Below are positions 26,855 through 35,766 of a stretch of 64,000 nt of DNA, piece by piece. Location: the NCBI RefSeq assembly GCF_006716425.1, contig NZ_VFOZ01000001.1, positions 1,736,001 through 1,800,000 of the forward strand, in the 5' to 3' direction. How positions within the stretch are numbered: the stretch's first letter is position 1; the number at the start of each line of letters is the position of its first letter. The position numbers and the translations under genes are program-made. The stretch is from Actinoallomurus bryophytorum (GTDB lineage: Bacteria; Actinomycetota; Actinomycetes; Streptosporangiales; Streptosporangiaceae). The notes under the pieces are model-generated. The model worked only from the letters and a program-made list of their open reading frames with translations. It made no database searches and had not been told where the DNA came from.

Positions 26855-27063
26855 CTGAAATCTCCCCTCACTCGGCCCCCCGGCCCGTCACACCCGTCAA
26901 CATCGCGTCGTCCGCGCGGCAGCTCGGGCATTGAGGCCCCCGTACTCTCCTCAATGCAATAGGCCGTCGGTCGAACCGGCACTTTCCCCTGCTCCCATGG
27001 CGGAGGAAAATGACTTGACCGGTGTTCTCTGTAAGGGTCGTGATCGCCGTACGATCCGGCAAT

Positions 27064-27077
27064 CCCCGAATCCGGGG
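27064..27077 (-). terminator. Small hairpin after the beta-glucuronidase gene
   Basis: CCCCG-AATC-CGGGG forms a short stem 17 nt downstream of the uidA stop on the minus strand. Weak but well placed. Confidence 0.4.
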
Positions 27078-27093
27078 TCGTCACGCCGAGTGG

Positions 27094-28857
27094 TCAAACC
27101 GCCTTTTCTTCGGTCCAGCGCCGGCGGAGGGCGTGGGCGGCCGCCTTGGGGCGGCGGTCGCGGGTGAAGACGCCCTTCTTGTTGCCGTCGACGCGGTTGA
27201 CCCCGTACCCCGTGGCGAAGTCGGCGAAGTTCCACACGTGTTCCCCCACGACGGACTCGACGCGGTCGAAGGCCCGGTGGAACGCCTCCAGCAACTCCAC
27301 CTGGTACTCCTCCGTCCAGGGGCCCGCCGAGACCGAGTGCACGCCCGGTATGGCGTCCGCGCCGTACTCGGTGATGATGATCGGCTTGCCGTGCAGGCGG
27401 GCCCACTCGTGCAGTTCGGCCTCCAGTTCGCGTTCGGCCGTGACGAGGTCACCGGTGTCGATGTACCAGCCGTTGTAGCGGTTGAGGCAGATGACGTCGA
27501 ACAGGTCGCTCATCACGTCCTGCGCCGGGGGCAGCTGGACCTGGGCGAAGCAGATCGGGCGGCTGGTGTCGGCGGCACGCGCCGCGTGGACGAGGGGCTC
27601 GAAGTAGGTTCGGCACTCCGGGCGGGCCGAGTCCGGCTCGTTGGCGATGCTCCACATCACCACGCTCGGGTGGTTCTTGTCGCGGGCGACCAACTCCTCG
27701 ATCGCGCGCAGGTGGGCCGCCTGGGTGGCGTCGTCGATCGCGGCGAAGATGTGCGGTGGGTCGCCCGGTACCAGGGTGTGGGCGATCTCGAAGTTCAGGC
27801 CGACGGCCGGGGTCTCGTCGATGACGACGATGCCGTGCCGGTCGGCGTACTCCAGCACCTCCTCGGCGTACGGGTAGTGCGAGGTGCGGAAGGAGTTCGC
27901 GCCGATCCACTCCAGCAGCGCGAAGTCGTGCACCATCAGCACGTCGTCATGGCCCTTGCCGCGGACCGGGTTGTCCTCGTGCTTGCCGAACCCCCTGAAG
28001 TAGAACGGCTCACCGTTGATCAGGAACCGGTCGCCGTCGACCGCCACGCTCCGGATGCCGACCGGCAGCTCGTACGAGTCGGATCCCTCCGCGCGTACCT
28101 CCAGCCGGTACAGGTAGCCATGGCCGGGTTGCCACAACGACGCGTCCGGGACGTCGAGCGTGCCCGAGGCGGTGGCCGCCCGCGCCCGCTCGACCCCCTC
28201 GGCGTCCCGCAGCACGACCTCGGCGACCTCGCCGCCCGCGACCGACGCCCGATAGTGCACCTGGCCGGACGTTCCGTGAACCGACGTGGTGACGGTGATG
28301 TCCTCCACGTACGTGTGCGGGGTCGCGTACAGCCAGACGGCCCGGTGCAGGCCCGCGTAGTTGAAGAAGTCGTGGAAGTAGCGCTGACGGCGGCGTCCGT
28401 CCGGCAGGACGTCGACGATGCCGGGCGGGATGGAGGCCGGGGTCAGCCGGTTGTCGACCACGACGGTCACCCGGCCTGCCTCGCCAGGGCGTACGAGTGA
28501 GGTCACGTCGCACTCGAACGGCGTGTAGCCGCCCTCGTGCCGTGCGACCTCGACGTCGTTCCACCAGACCACCGCGCGATGGGCCGCCGCGTCGAACCGC
28601 AGCACGACGCGCCGTCCCTCCCACCCGGCCGGGACCCGTACCTGCCGCTGGTACCAGACGTCCCCGACGTGGTCATGGGCGTCCCTGGTGGCCGGCACGT
28701 CGTTGAAGCTCGCCGGCACCGGCATCTCCGACGCGTCCGGTAGGGGACCCCGCCACCACTCCTCCGCGCGCCCGCGGTCGCCGGGATCGAGCGCGAAGGC
28801 CCAGAGCCCGTTGAGGCTGACACGCTCGCGGCTGGGGGTCTCCTGAGGACGCAGCAC
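27094..28857 (-). CDS. uidA: Beta-glucuronidase (glycoside hydrolase family 2)
   Basis: 587-aa GH2 enzyme that hydrolyses beta-D-glucuronides. Domain order: jelly-roll sugar-binding (LNGLWAFALDPG), immunoglobulin-like domain, TIM barrel. The acid/base Glu is in SIANEPDSARPE and the nucleophile Glu in IIITEYGADAIPG. The glucuronidase-specific block WNFADFATGYGVNRVDGNKK, carrying the NxK carboxylate-binding motif, is intact, so it is a true glucuronidase and not a galactosidase. The GTG at 28857 is chosen because GGGAG stands 7 nt upstream and LRPQETPSRE then aligns with the start of E. coli UidA; a TTG at 28875 is less likely. No sugar transporter is adjacent. Confidence 0.95.
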   Translation of the reverse strand: MLRPQETPSRERVSLNGLWAFALDPGDRGRAEEWWRGPLPDASEMPVPASFNDVPATRDAHDHVGDVWYQRQVRVPAGWEGRRVVLRFDAAAHRAVVWWNDVEVARHEGGYTPFECDVTSLVRPGEAGRVTVVVDNRLTPASIPPGIVDVLPDGRRRQRYFHDFFNYAGLHRAVWLYATPHTYVEDITVTTSVHGTSGQVHYRASVAGGEVAEVVLRDAEGVERARAATASGTLDVPDASLWQPGHGYLYRLEVRAEGSDSYELPVGIRSVAVDGDRFLINGEPFYFRGFGKHEDNPVRGKGHDDVLMVHDFALLEWIGANSFRTSHYPYAEEVLEYADRHGIVVIDETPAVGLNFEIAHTLVPGDPPHIFAAIDDATQAAHLRAIEELVARDKNHPSVVMWSIANEPDSARPECRTYFEPLVHAARAADTSRPICFAQVQLPPAQDVMSDLFDVICLNRYNGWYIDTGDLVTAERELEAELHEWARLHGKPIIITEYGADAIPGVHSVSAGPWTEEYQVELLEAFHRAFDRVESVVGEHVWNFADFATGYGVNRVDGNKKGVFTRDRRPKAAAHALRRRWTEEKAV

Positions 28858-28912
28858 TGACTCACTCCCGATCAATCAAGGCGAATTCCCCAGAATCTAC
28901 GCCAATCCCCCA

Positions 28913-29557
28913 TCACGCCCGCGGGCCGGCGTCGCGAACGAGGAGGGCGGCCTGGACGCGGTTCGCGCAGTCCAGCTTCGCCAGGATCCGCGTCATGTAG
29001 GTCTTGATGGTCGTCTCGCTCATGTGCAGCCGCCGTCCGATCTCGGCGTTGGACAGGCCCTCGGCGACGAGGTACGCCACGTCCGACTCGCGCGGGGACA
29101 GGGCCGCCAGCCGCTCGGCCGCCTCCCGGCGGCGGCCGGGCTCGGTGACCATGCCCAGCACCATGCGGGTCACGGCCGGCGACAGGTACGCCTCGCCGTC
29201 GTGGGCCGCCCGCACCGCACGGATCAGCTCCTCCGGGCCGCAGTTCTTGAGCACGAACCCCGCCATGCCGCTCTGCACGGCGCGCACCACATTGGGTTCG
29301 GCGCCGAAGGAGGTGAGGACCACCGAGCGCACGCCGGGCGCCCGGCGGCGCAGTTCGTCGATCGCGCTCAGGCCGTCCATCACCGGCATGTTGATGTCGA
29401 TCAGGGCGACGTCGATCCGGTGCCGGACCGCCTCCTCCACCGCCGTCCGCCCGTCACTCGCCTGGGCGACGACCTCGATGTCGGGCGCCGAACCGAGCAC
29501 CGTACGGATGCCCGCCAGGATGAGCGCCTCGTCGTCGGCGACCAGCACTCTGATCAT
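28913..29557 (-). CDS. NarL/FixJ-family response regulator
   Basis: 214-aa regulator: receiver with VLVADDEALI, phosphoacceptor Asp in VALIDINMPVMDG and Lys in FVLKNCG, then a LuxR helix-turn-helix (LSPRESDVAYLVAEGLSN). Its ATG comes one base after the stop of its kinase gene (TGAGATG), so they are coupled. Together with the divergent ABC exporter it makes a typical sensing/export module. Confidence 0.93.
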   Translation of the reverse strand: MIRVLVADDEALILAGIRTVLGSAPDIEVVAQASDGRTAVEEAVRHRIDVALIDINMPVMDGLSAIDELRRRAPGVRSVVLTSFGAEPNVVRAVQSGMAGFVLKNCGPEELIRAVRAAHDGEAYLSPAVTRMVLGMVTEPGRRREAAERLAALSPRESDVAYLVAEGLSNAEIGRRLHMSETTIKTYMTRILAKLDCANRVQAALLVRDAGPRA

Positions 29558-29558
29558 C

Positions 29559-30728
29559 TCAGCCGACTCCGAGGAGCATGCTCGCCGGCAGGACCACGAA
29601 CATCAGGGCCGCTGTGACGAAGCCCAGCGCGGCCGTGCGTACCTCTCCCGCCGCGGGCGTCTCCTCGGTCTCCGCTACGAAGGGCAGCGTCGCCACCAGC
29701 CGGAACCGCCCGTCGTCCGGCCTGTGGTCGAGGAACCCCCCGGCCGCGCGCACACGCTCCTCCAGGCCGGTCAGGCCATGGCCGGCGCGGCCGGGGACCT
29801 GGTCGGCGAGAGCGTTGACGACCGTGACCAGCAGGCCGTCCGGCTGCCATTCGAGGCTCACCGCGACCGGCCGTCCGTACGCGTGCCGTGCCGCGTTGGT
29901 CAGCCCCTCCTCGACGACCCGGTACGCCGCCTGTTCCGCGTCCGCGCCCAGCGGACGCGGCTCCCCCTCCCGCCGCAGCGTCACCGGCACACCGGCCGAC
30001 CGGAACTCCTCCACGACCTCGTCGATCGTGGCGGGGGACCGTGTCTCGTCCCGGCGGAGAGTGCCGACCACCGTGGACAGCTCGTCCACGGCGCCGCTCA
30101 CCGCCGTACCCAGCCGCCGGGCCGCGTCGCGTTGCGCCGGAGGCACGGACACCTCCAGCGCCGCCGCCTGGATCGACACCAGGCTGAGGTGGTGGCCGAG
30201 TGAGTCGTGCATGTCCCGTGCGATCCGCAGCCGTTCGCGCAGCCGCTCCTGTTCGGCGAGAAGCTCGCGTTCCCAGCGGAGCCGCCGGTTGTTCCGGTCG
30301 AGCGCCGACACCAGCCGCTCGTGCTGTGCGAGGTACCGGCCGACGAGCAGGGGAAGCGCCACGAACATGACGTACGCGAAGACGAGGTTGGGGACCAGCC
30401 GCGGCTCCGGGGGACGGACCAGGAGCTCTCCGCCCAGCCCGCCGAGCGCCGCACCGGCGACGACCGCCATGCCCGTACGGGACCTGACGTGGCGCCCGGC
30501 CTGGTAGCCGGCCCACAGGAGCAGGACGTACGCCCCGCCGGCCAGCACCACGAACGCCAGCGCCAGCGCGAAGGCGGCGACCGGAGCCCGGCGGCAGAGA
30601 GCCACGACCAGCGCGAGCGGGAGCACGAACACCGGGATCCCCCACCAGTGCAGGACGTCCCAGTGCGCGGCCGCCAGCAGGGCGGTGTCGGCGGCGACCA
30701 CGGCGGCGGCGAGCAGGTGTCGGCCCAT
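29559..30728 (-). CDS. NarL-type sensor histidine kinase
   Basis: 389-aa kinase with five or six hydrophobic N-terminal spans, a coiled-coil linker (RNNRRLRWERELLAEQERL), the HisKA_3 phosphoacceptor block (RIARDMHDSLGHHLSLVSIQ), and a HATPase_c domain (EQAAYRVVEEGLTNAARHA; GHGLTGLEERVRAAGG). The frame stays open further upstream, but the ATG at 30728 fits the usual first span. It is divergent from the ABC transporter genes. Ligand unknown; cell-envelope stress or a drug is typical. Confidence 0.92.
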   Translation of the reverse strand: MGRHLLAAAVVAADTALLAAAHWDVLHWWGIPVFVLPLALVVALCRRAPVAAFALALAFVVLAGGAYVLLLWAGYQAGRHVRSRTGMAVVAGAALGGLGGELLVRPPEPRLVPNLVFAYVMFVALPLLVGRYLAQHERLVSALDRNNRRLRWERELLAEQERLRERLRIARDMHDSLGHHLSLVSIQAAALEVSVPPAQRDAARRLGTAVSGAVDELSTVVGTLRRDETRSPATIDEVVEEFRSAGVPVTLRREGEPRPLGADAEQAAYRVVEEGLTNAARHAYGRPVAVSLEWQPDGLLVTVVNALADQVPGRAGHGLTGLEERVRAAGGFLDHRPDDGRFRLVATLPFVAETEETPAAGEVRTAALGFVTAALMFVVLPASMLLGVG

Positions 30729-30830
30729 GCGCAGCAGGCTACTTCCCGCGCGTTCACGTCTACTTTGGTCGGCCGGACCGTCGACCTTCGAGGACTGTGG
30801 CGCGCCCGCGCGGTTCCTAGCGTGAGCAGA

Positions 30831-31736
30831 GTGATCGAAGTACGGAATCTGAGCAAGCGCTACGGCGGGACGACCGCCGTCGACGACCTGGCGTTCACGG
30901 TGCGGCCCGGGCGGGTGACCGGCTTCCTCGGGCCCAACGGCGCGGGGAAGTCCACCACGATGCGGATCCTGCTGGGCCTCGACCGGCCCACCGGCGGCCG
31001 GGCCCTCATCGACGGCGCACCCTTCGCCCGTCTGCGCGAACCCCTGCGGCGCGTCGGAGCGCTCCTGGAGACCACTCCCGCGCACGGCGGCCGCAGAGCG
31101 CGCGACCATCTGCTCTGGCTGGCGCGGAGCAACCGGATACCCGAGGGGCGGCCGACGGAGGTGCTGCGGCTGACCGGGCTGGACGGCGTCGCACGCAAGC
31201 GGATCAAGCACCTGTCATTCGGTATGGGCCGCAGGCTCGGGCTCGCCGCCGCCCTGCTCGGCGACCCGCCGGTGCTCCTGCTCGACGAGCCGGTCAACGG
31301 CCTGGACCCCGAAGGCGTCCTGTGGATCCGGAACCTGATGAAGAGGCTCGCCGCCGAGGGCCGGACGGTGTTCGTCTCCAGCCATCTGATGAGCGAGATG
31401 GCGGTCACCGCGGAGCATCTCATCGTGATCGGCCGCGGCAGGTTGCTCGCCGACACGACGATGGCCGGGTTCATCGCCGCCAACAGCCGCTCATGCGTCC
31501 GGATCCGTACGCCCGAGCCGGAGCGGATGCGCGACGTGCTGGCCGGTGCGGGTATCGCCGTCGGCCAGGCGCCGGACGGCGCTCTCGAGGCGGAGGGCGC
31601 CGACCCGGCCAGGATCGGGGAGCTGGCCGCCGCCCGCGGGCTGGTCGTGCACGAGGTCGCGCTGCGTGAGGCCTCGCTGGAAGAGGCGTTCATGCGGCTC
31701 ACCGGGGACACGTCCCAGGCCGGAGGCACGCGATGA
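30831..31736 (+). CDS. ABC-2 type exporter, ATP-binding protein
   Basis: 301-aa ATPase of the DrrA/bacitracin-exporter type: Walker A GPNGAGKST, signature-like LSFGMGRRLGLAAAL, Walker B PPVLLLDEPVNGLDP and switch His in VFVSSHLMSEM. The signature is LSFGM rather than LSGGQ, common in this subgroup. A C-terminal regulatory extension (about residues 220-300) follows. The GTG at 30831 has TAGCGT 7 nt upstream and no Shine-Dalgarno, so it looks leaderless. Overlaps the permease start by 4 nt. Confidence 0.93.
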   Translation: MIEVRNLSKRYGGTTAVDDLAFTVRPGRVTGFLGPNGAGKSTTMRILLGLDRPTGGRALIDGAPFARLREPLRRVGALLETTPAHGGRRARDHLLWLARSNRIPEGRPTEVLRLTGLDGVARKRIKHLSFGMGRRLGLAAALLGDPPVLLLDEPVNGLDPEGVLWIRNLMKRLAAEGRTVFVSSHLMSEMAVTAEHLIVIGRGRLLADTTMAGFIAANSRSCVRIRTPEPERMRDVLAGAGIAVGQAPDGALEAEGADPARIGELAAARGLVVHEVALREASLEEAFMRLTGDTSQAGGTR

Positions 31737-32515
31737 GCGCCGCGAGGGCGGCCCTGCGGGCGGAATGGGTCAAGATCCGCACGGTGCGCTCGACCGTCTG
31801 GGTTCTCCTGCTGACGTTCGTGCTCTGCGTGGGCGTCGCCCTTCTGTTCGGGCTCACCCTGCGGAACGGCTTCGGCCGGATGGACGCCGAGGCCCGCGCG
31901 AACTTCGACCCGGTCCTGGCCGGCTTCTCCGGCCTGACGATGGGCGAGATCGCACTCGTGGCGTTCGGCGTGCTGCTCGTCGGCACGGAGTACACCAGTG
32001 GCATGATCCGCGCCTCGCTCGTCGCGGTGCCCCGGCGGGGCCTGTTCTACGGCGCCAAGGTCCTGGCCGGAGCTCTGACGGCTGCCGTGTTCTCGCTGGT
32101 CACCGCGTTCGTCACGTTCTTCGTGGCTCAGGCCGCGCTCGGGCCGCACGGCGTGTCGCTGGGCGCGCCGGGCGCCCTGCGGGCGACGTTGCTCGCGGCG
32201 GCCTACCTGACGCTGATGTGCGTGTTCGCGATGGGGGTCGCGGCGATGGCACGAGGCACGGCGCTGCCGCTGGGGATCATGATCCCGCTGCTGTTCCTCG
32301 GCTCCCAGGGGCTCGGCAACGTGCGCAGGATCCGTATGGTGGCGCAGTACCTACCCGACCAGGTCAGCGTCGTGATGATGCGAGTGGTGCGGCCGGACCC
32401 GTCGTTCATCACCTACCGGGGCTTCGGCCCGTGGACCGGACTGGGCATCCTCATCCTGTGGGCGGCGGCCGCCGTCGCGGGCGGCTACCTCGTGGTGCGC
32501 CGCCGCGACGCCTGA
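31733..32515 (+). CDS. ABC-2 type exporter, permease
   Basis: 260-aa integral membrane protein with six hydrophobic spans, beginning with the charged lead-in ALRAEWVKIRTVRST typical of ABC-2 permeases and containing the LLVGTEYTSGMIRASL segment. ATGA overlap with the ATPase gene indicates one operon. The 3' end overlaps the convergent MerR gene by 31 nt. The pair probably exports a toxic or lipidic compound sensed by the divergent two-component system. Confidence 0.92.
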   Translation: MSAARAALRAEWVKIRTVRSTVWVLLLTFVLCVGVALLFGLTLRNGFGRMDAEARANFDPVLAGFSGLTMGEIALVAFGVLLVGTEYTSGMIRASLVAVPRRGLFYGAKVLAGALTAAVFSLVTAFVTFFVAQAALGPHGVSLGAPGALRATLLAAAYLTLMCVFAMGVAAMARGTALPLGIMIPLLFLGSQGLGNVRRIRMVAQYLPDQVSVVMMRVVRPDPSFITYRGFGPWTGLGILILWAAAAVAGGYLVVRRRDA

Positions 32516-32829
32516 GCCGGATCGCCGCCGGCCCGCTCGGCCTCCAGCTCGGCGATGCGCCGGCGGGCCGCCCGAAGCTCGTGTTCGAGCTCGAGGATGC
32601 GGCGGATCGCCGCCAGGGTCATCCCCTCGTCCGTGAGCCGTACGACGTACTGGACGAGCGTGATCTCGTGCCGTGAGTAGCGCCGCTGCCCTCCCGGGGA
32701 CCGGCTCGGCCGCACGACCTCGTGCTCGTCGAGCCGGCGCAGGAAGGCCTGCTGTACGCGGAGCATGGTCGCGACCTGGCCGACGGTGTAGAGCGCGGCC
32801 TGACTGTCATCGATCGGCAGTGAGGACAT
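32485..32829 (-). CDS. HspR-like MerR regulator downstream of hsp20
   Basis: 114-aa regulator: helix-turn-helix YTVGQVATMLRVQQAFLRRLD, wing VRPSRSPGGQRRYS, then a C-terminal coiled coil (LELEHELRAARRRIAELEAE). It lies on the same strand as and just after the hsp20 gene (63-nt gap), the usual arrangement for heat-shock autoregulation. It differs from the other MerR copy (24764-25210) mainly in the tail. HspR in Streptomyces represses chaperone genes; the role here is inferred. Confidence 0.87.
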   Translation of the reverse strand: MSSLPIDDSQAALYTVGQVATMLRVQQAFLRRLDEHEVVRPSRSPGGQRRYSRHEITLVQYVVRLTDEGMTLAAIRRILELEHELRAARRRIAELEAERAGGDPAQASRRRTTR

Positions 32830-32892
32830 GGTGCCCCCATAATGCACCCGGGCGGGCCTCCCGGCAGAGGACGCCCGCCCGGGATGTCGGGC

Positions 32893-33312
32893 TTACTTCC
32901 TGAGCGCCTTGCGGCCGCTGGTCTGGACCTCGACCTTGCGCGGCTTGGCCTGCTCCAGCACCGGGATGCGGACCGCCAGGACACCGTCGTCGTACGCGGC
33001 GTCGATGCCGGAGGCGTCGAGGTGCTCGGACAGGTAGACGCGCCGGGTGTAGGTGCCCATCGTGCGCTCGCGGACGAAGAGTTGCTCGTCCTCGGCGTAC
33101 TCCTCCTCGCGGCGGGCGCCGACCGTGAGGACGCCTCGGTCCACGGTGACCTCGATGGAGCTCGGGTCGATGCCGGGCAGGTCGAAGCGGAGGACCACCT
33201 CGTCCTTGCGCCGGATGCCGTCCATCGGCATGACCGTGGGCTGCCGGCGGGTGAACCGGTCGAACTGGCGCTCGAACTCCTGCATGAACGGGTCGATCGA
33301 CGTCAACAGCAT
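32893..33312 (-). CDS. Hsp20/alpha-crystallin family small heat-shock protein
   Basis: 139-aa chaperone. The alpha-crystallin core runs from RRKDEVVLRFDLPGID to GVLAVRIPVLEQAKPRKVEV and includes the conserved GVL and the C-terminal IPV (I-X-V anchor). The N-terminus (LLTSIDPFMQEFERQFDRFT) is the usual amphipathic stretch. The ATG at 33312 sits 6 nt after GGAGGTG; the upstream GTG lies in the Shine-Dalgarno itself and is unlikely. Prevents aggregation of heat-damaged proteins. The adjacent MerR gene probably regulates it. Confidence 0.94.
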   Translation of the reverse strand: MLLTSIDPFMQEFERQFDRFTRRQPTVMPMDGIRRKDEVVLRFDLPGIDPSSIEVTVDRGVLTVGARREEEYAEDEQLFVRERTMGTYTRRVYLSEHLDASGIDAAYDDGVLAVRIPVLEQAKPRKVEVQTSGRKALRK

Positions 33313-33339
33313 GGAAGACACCTCCAGGTTTCTTGTTCT

Positions 33340-33374
33340 CTTGTCGAGAGCTAACCTTCAAGCTGAGTTGTATA
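33340..33374 (-). promoter_or_regulatory. Candidate hsp20 promoter/operator with a HAIR-like repeat
   Basis: CTTGTCG-N9-CTTCAAG at 33340-33362 has the CTTG...CAAG ends of the HspR box (CTTGAGT-N7-ACTCAAG) but wider spacing. On the minus strand TATACA (33374-33369) could be the -10. The match is imperfect. Confidence 0.3.
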
Positions 33375-33440
33375 TTTCCATCTTCGTCAGCCGTAAACAA
33401 GCTCTCCAAGAGGTGAGAGAACACTTCCCCGGGAATGACG

Positions 33441-33496
33441 AAGGGGCGGGGTACCGCACAGGCACCCCGCCCCTTCGCCGCCGCCTTGCGGCGGCT
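33441..33496 (-). terminator. Double hairpin terminator after the thiolase gene
   Basis: AAGGGGCGGGGT (33441-33452) pairs with ACCCCGCCCCTT (33464-33475). A second hairpin, GCCGCCGCC-TT-GCGGCGGC, follows immediately between it and the thiolase stop. It should separate thiolase and hsp20 transcription. Confidence 0.82.
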
Positions 33497-33502
33497 ACGA
33501 GA

Positions 33503-34648
33503 TCAGACGCGCTCGATGATCGTGGCGTTGGCCTGGCCGCCGCCCTCGCACATCGTCTGCAGGCCGTAACGGCCGCCCGTACGCTCCAGCTCGTGCAGGA
33601 GCTTGGTCATCAGGATCGAGCCGGTGGCGCCCAGTGGGTGTCCCAGCGCGATCGCGCCGCCGTTCGGGTTGGTCTTCTCCAGCGACGCGCCGGTGTCCTT
33701 GGCCCAGGCCAGCGGCACCGGGGCGAACGCCTCGTTGACCTCGAACACGTCGATGTCGTCGATGGAAAGACCGCCGCGGCGCAGTGCCTTCTCGGTCGCC
33801 GGGATCGGGCCGGTCAGCATGTAGACCGGGTCCGAGCCCTCCACGATCAGGGTGCGGATGCGCGCCCGCGGCGTCAGGTTGTGCTGCTTGACGGCCTCCT
33901 CGGAGGCGATCAGCAGCGCGCCGGCGCCGACGGAGATCTGCGACGCCACCGCCGCGGTGAGCTCCCAGCCGTCGCGCAGCGGCTTCAGGCCCGCCATCTT
34001 CTCCAGCGTGGTGTCCGGGCGTGCGCCCTCGTCCTTGGTCACGCCGGCGATCGGCGCGATCTCACGGTCGAAGTGACCGCTCTCGATCGCGTTCACCGCG
34101 CGCCGGTGGCTCTCCAGCGCGAACTGCTCCAGGTCGCCGCGCTTGAAGCCCCACTTCTCGCACATGAGCTGCGCGCCGCGGAACTGGGAGATCTCCTGGT
34201 CGCCGTAGCGCTCGTTCCAGCCCTCGCCGTACGGGAAGGGCATGCCCTTCTCCAGGGCCATGGCCACGCTCGAGCCCATCGGCACCATGCCCATGTTCTC
34301 CACGCCTGAGGCCACGACAAGGTCCTGAGTGCCCGACAGCACACCCTGGGCGGCGAAGTGGATCGCCTGCTGCGACGAGCCGCACTGCCGGTCGATGGTC
34401 ACGCCCGGGACCCGGTCGGGCAGCCCGGCCGACAGCCACGCCGTACGTGCGATGTCGAGGGACTGCGGGCCGACCTGCATGACACAGCCCATGATCACGT
34501 CGTCGACCGCCTCGGGGTCGACGCCCGTACGCTCGACGAGCTCCTTCAGCACGTGCGCGCCCAGGTCGGCCGGATGCACCGCCGCCAGCGCACCCTTCTT
34601 CGTACCGACCGGGGTACGGACCGCTCCGACGATGTACGCCTCGGCCAC
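33503..34648 (-). CDS. Acetyl-CoA C-acyltransferase (thiolase)
   Basis: 381-aa thiolase: nucleophile Cys in DRQCGSSQQAIHFAAQG, NEAFAPVPLAW with the conserved Asn-Glu-Ala-Phe, His in ALGHPLGATGSIL and the second catalytic Cys in MCEGGGQANATII. The GTG at 34648 lies 4 nt after GGAGG, and VAEAYIVGAVRTPVG is the standard thiolase start; the longer frame from 34690 is rejected. It either degrades 3-ketoacyl-CoA or condenses acetyl-CoA; direction cannot be told. Divergent from soxR. Confidence 0.94.
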   Translation of the reverse strand: MAEAYIVGAVRTPVGTKKGALAAVHPADLGAHVLKELVERTGVDPEAVDDVIMGCVMQVGPQSLDIARTAWLSAGLPDRVPGVTIDRQCGSSQQAIHFAAQGVLSGTQDLVVASGVENMGMVPMGSSVAMALEKGMPFPYGEGWNERYGDQEISQFRGAQLMCEKWGFKRGDLEQFALESHRRAVNAIESGHFDREIAPIAGVTKDEGARPDTTLEKMAGLKPLRDGWELTAAVASQISVGAGALLIASEEAVKQHNLTPRARIRTLIVEGSDPVYMLTGPIPATEKALRRGGLSIDDIDVFEVNEAFAPVPLAWAKDTGASLEKTNPNGGAIALGHPLGATGSILMTKLLHELERTGGRYGLQTMCEGGGQANATIIERV

Positions 34649-34766
34649 GACGCCTCCAATGTCTTCTGTTGAGGGTTCCGTCCCTAACAACCGAACACTA
34701 TTCGGTCAGTACGAGGTTACCTCGCCTGACCGCGTCTTCCATGTGACCCTGCTCTCCCGTCCACGG

Positions 34767-34790
34767 CAACCTCGACCAATGCTGAGGTTG
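34767..34790 (+). promoter_or_regulatory. Candidate SoxR box upstream of soxR
   Basis: CAACCTC-N10-GAGGTTG is a perfect inverted repeat; its inner CCTC-N10-GAGG spans 18 bp, the length and ends of the enterobacterial SoxR box. TAGGCT (34805-34810) stands 6 nt before the soxR ATG and fits as the -10. The layout fits autoregulation by a MerR-type protein. Confidence 0.6.
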
Positions 34791-34816
34791 GTGCTCGCGG
34801 CTCCTAGGCTGGGCGC

Positions 34817-35287
34817 ATGGAGAACCCCCCATGGGACGCGCACGAGCTGACCGTCGGCCAGGTGGCCGCGCGCAGCGGCGTCGCCGTCTCCGCACTGCAC
34901 TTCTATGAGAAGAAGGGGCTGATCGGCAGCCGCCGTACGGTGGGCAACCAGCGGCGTTACGCCCGCGACGTGCTCCGCCGCGTCGCCTTCATCCGGGTGT
35001 CACAGCGCGTCGGCATCCCGCTGAACGACATCCGGGACGCCCTAGCCGAGCTGCCGGAGGAACGCACGCCCACGCCGCGGGACTGGGCACGCCTCTCGTC
35101 CGCGTGGCGCGGCGAGCTCGACGTCCGCATCGAGCAGTTGCAGCGGCTCCGCAACGACCTGATCGGCTGCATCGGATGCGGCTGCCTGTCCCTGCACCAC
35201 TGCCGGCTCGCCAACCCCGCCGACCGTCTGGGCGCACTCGGCCCGGGCCCGCGCCGCCTGCTCACCGACCCGCCGCCGGCCTCCTAG
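34817..35287 (+). CDS. soxR: Redox-sensing MerR-family regulator SoxR
   Basis: 156-aa regulator: MerR helix-turn-helix ([21 protein letters not shown]) with wing [20 protein letters not shown], a dimerisation helix, and the [2Fe-2S] ligand cluster [12 protein letters not shown] with four Cys at the spacing C-X2-C-X-C-X5-C. Oxidation of the cluster by redox-cycling compounds switches SoxR to an activator. In actinomycetes SoxR answers endogenous redox-active metabolites and regulates small oxidoreductase and exporter genes. The ATG at 34817 is leaderless-looking. Shares its stop region with the convergent DUF1707 gene. Confidence 0.95.
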   Translation: MENPPWDAHELTVGQVAARSGVAVSALHFYEKKGLIGSRRTVGNQRRYARDVLRRVAFIRVSQRVGIPLNDIRDALAELPEERTPTPRDWARLSSAWRGELDVRIEQLQRLRNDLIGCIGCGCLSLHHCRLANPADRLGALGPGPRRLLTDPPPAS

Positions 35288-35766
35288 GGCGCGTGCCGGC
35301 CCTCGTGTGATCCGCGCAGGTGCGGTGTGCGGCGCCGGCCGTGCAGGAGCCGGATGGCGACCAGGATGACCAGCCAGGTCGGCCAGGCCAGTGCGAAGTG
35401 ACCGGCATAGGTCACGATGCCGAGGACGATCGCGGTCGCGACCACTCCGGCCACCGCTATCCACCGCATCCTGGTCCGTGACCAGGCGGTGTTCTCCGGC
35501 TCGGCGGACGCGGGAAGGTCGGCGGTCAGCGCCTGGAGCTCCCCCATGGTCCGGGCCGCCATCGCGGCGGCACTGCGCTCGCCGAACTCCTCCAGGGTGA
35601 GCCGTCCCTGTGCGTAGTGCTCCCGCAGGATCTCGGTGACCTCGTCGCGGTCCCGGTCAGCGGCACGAAGCATCTGGTCCATGTTCTGAGTAAAGGCGAC
35701 CTGCGGCCTCGCGTCATCGGCGTACGGGTGGTCCGGCCTCCACCCCCGGGTGGACCCCCGGCTCAT
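35284..35766 (-). CDS. DUF1707 domain membrane protein
   Basis: 160-aa protein with an N-terminal DUF1707 block ([21 protein letters not shown], then [21 protein letters not shown]), a linker and two hydrophobic spans (about residues 103-140). The ATG overlaps the DUF4142 stop (ATGA). DUF1707 proteins are common in actinomycetes and some are linked to membrane or sporulation processes; function unknown. Confidence 0.88.
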   Translation of the reverse strand: MSRGSTRGWRPDHPYADDARPQVAFTQNMDQMLRAADRDRDEVTEILREHYAQGRLTLEEFGERSAAAMAARTMGELQALTADLPASAEPENTAWSRTRMRWIAVAGVVATAIVLGIVTYAGHFALAWPTWLVILVAIRLLHGRRRTPHLRGSHEGRHAP

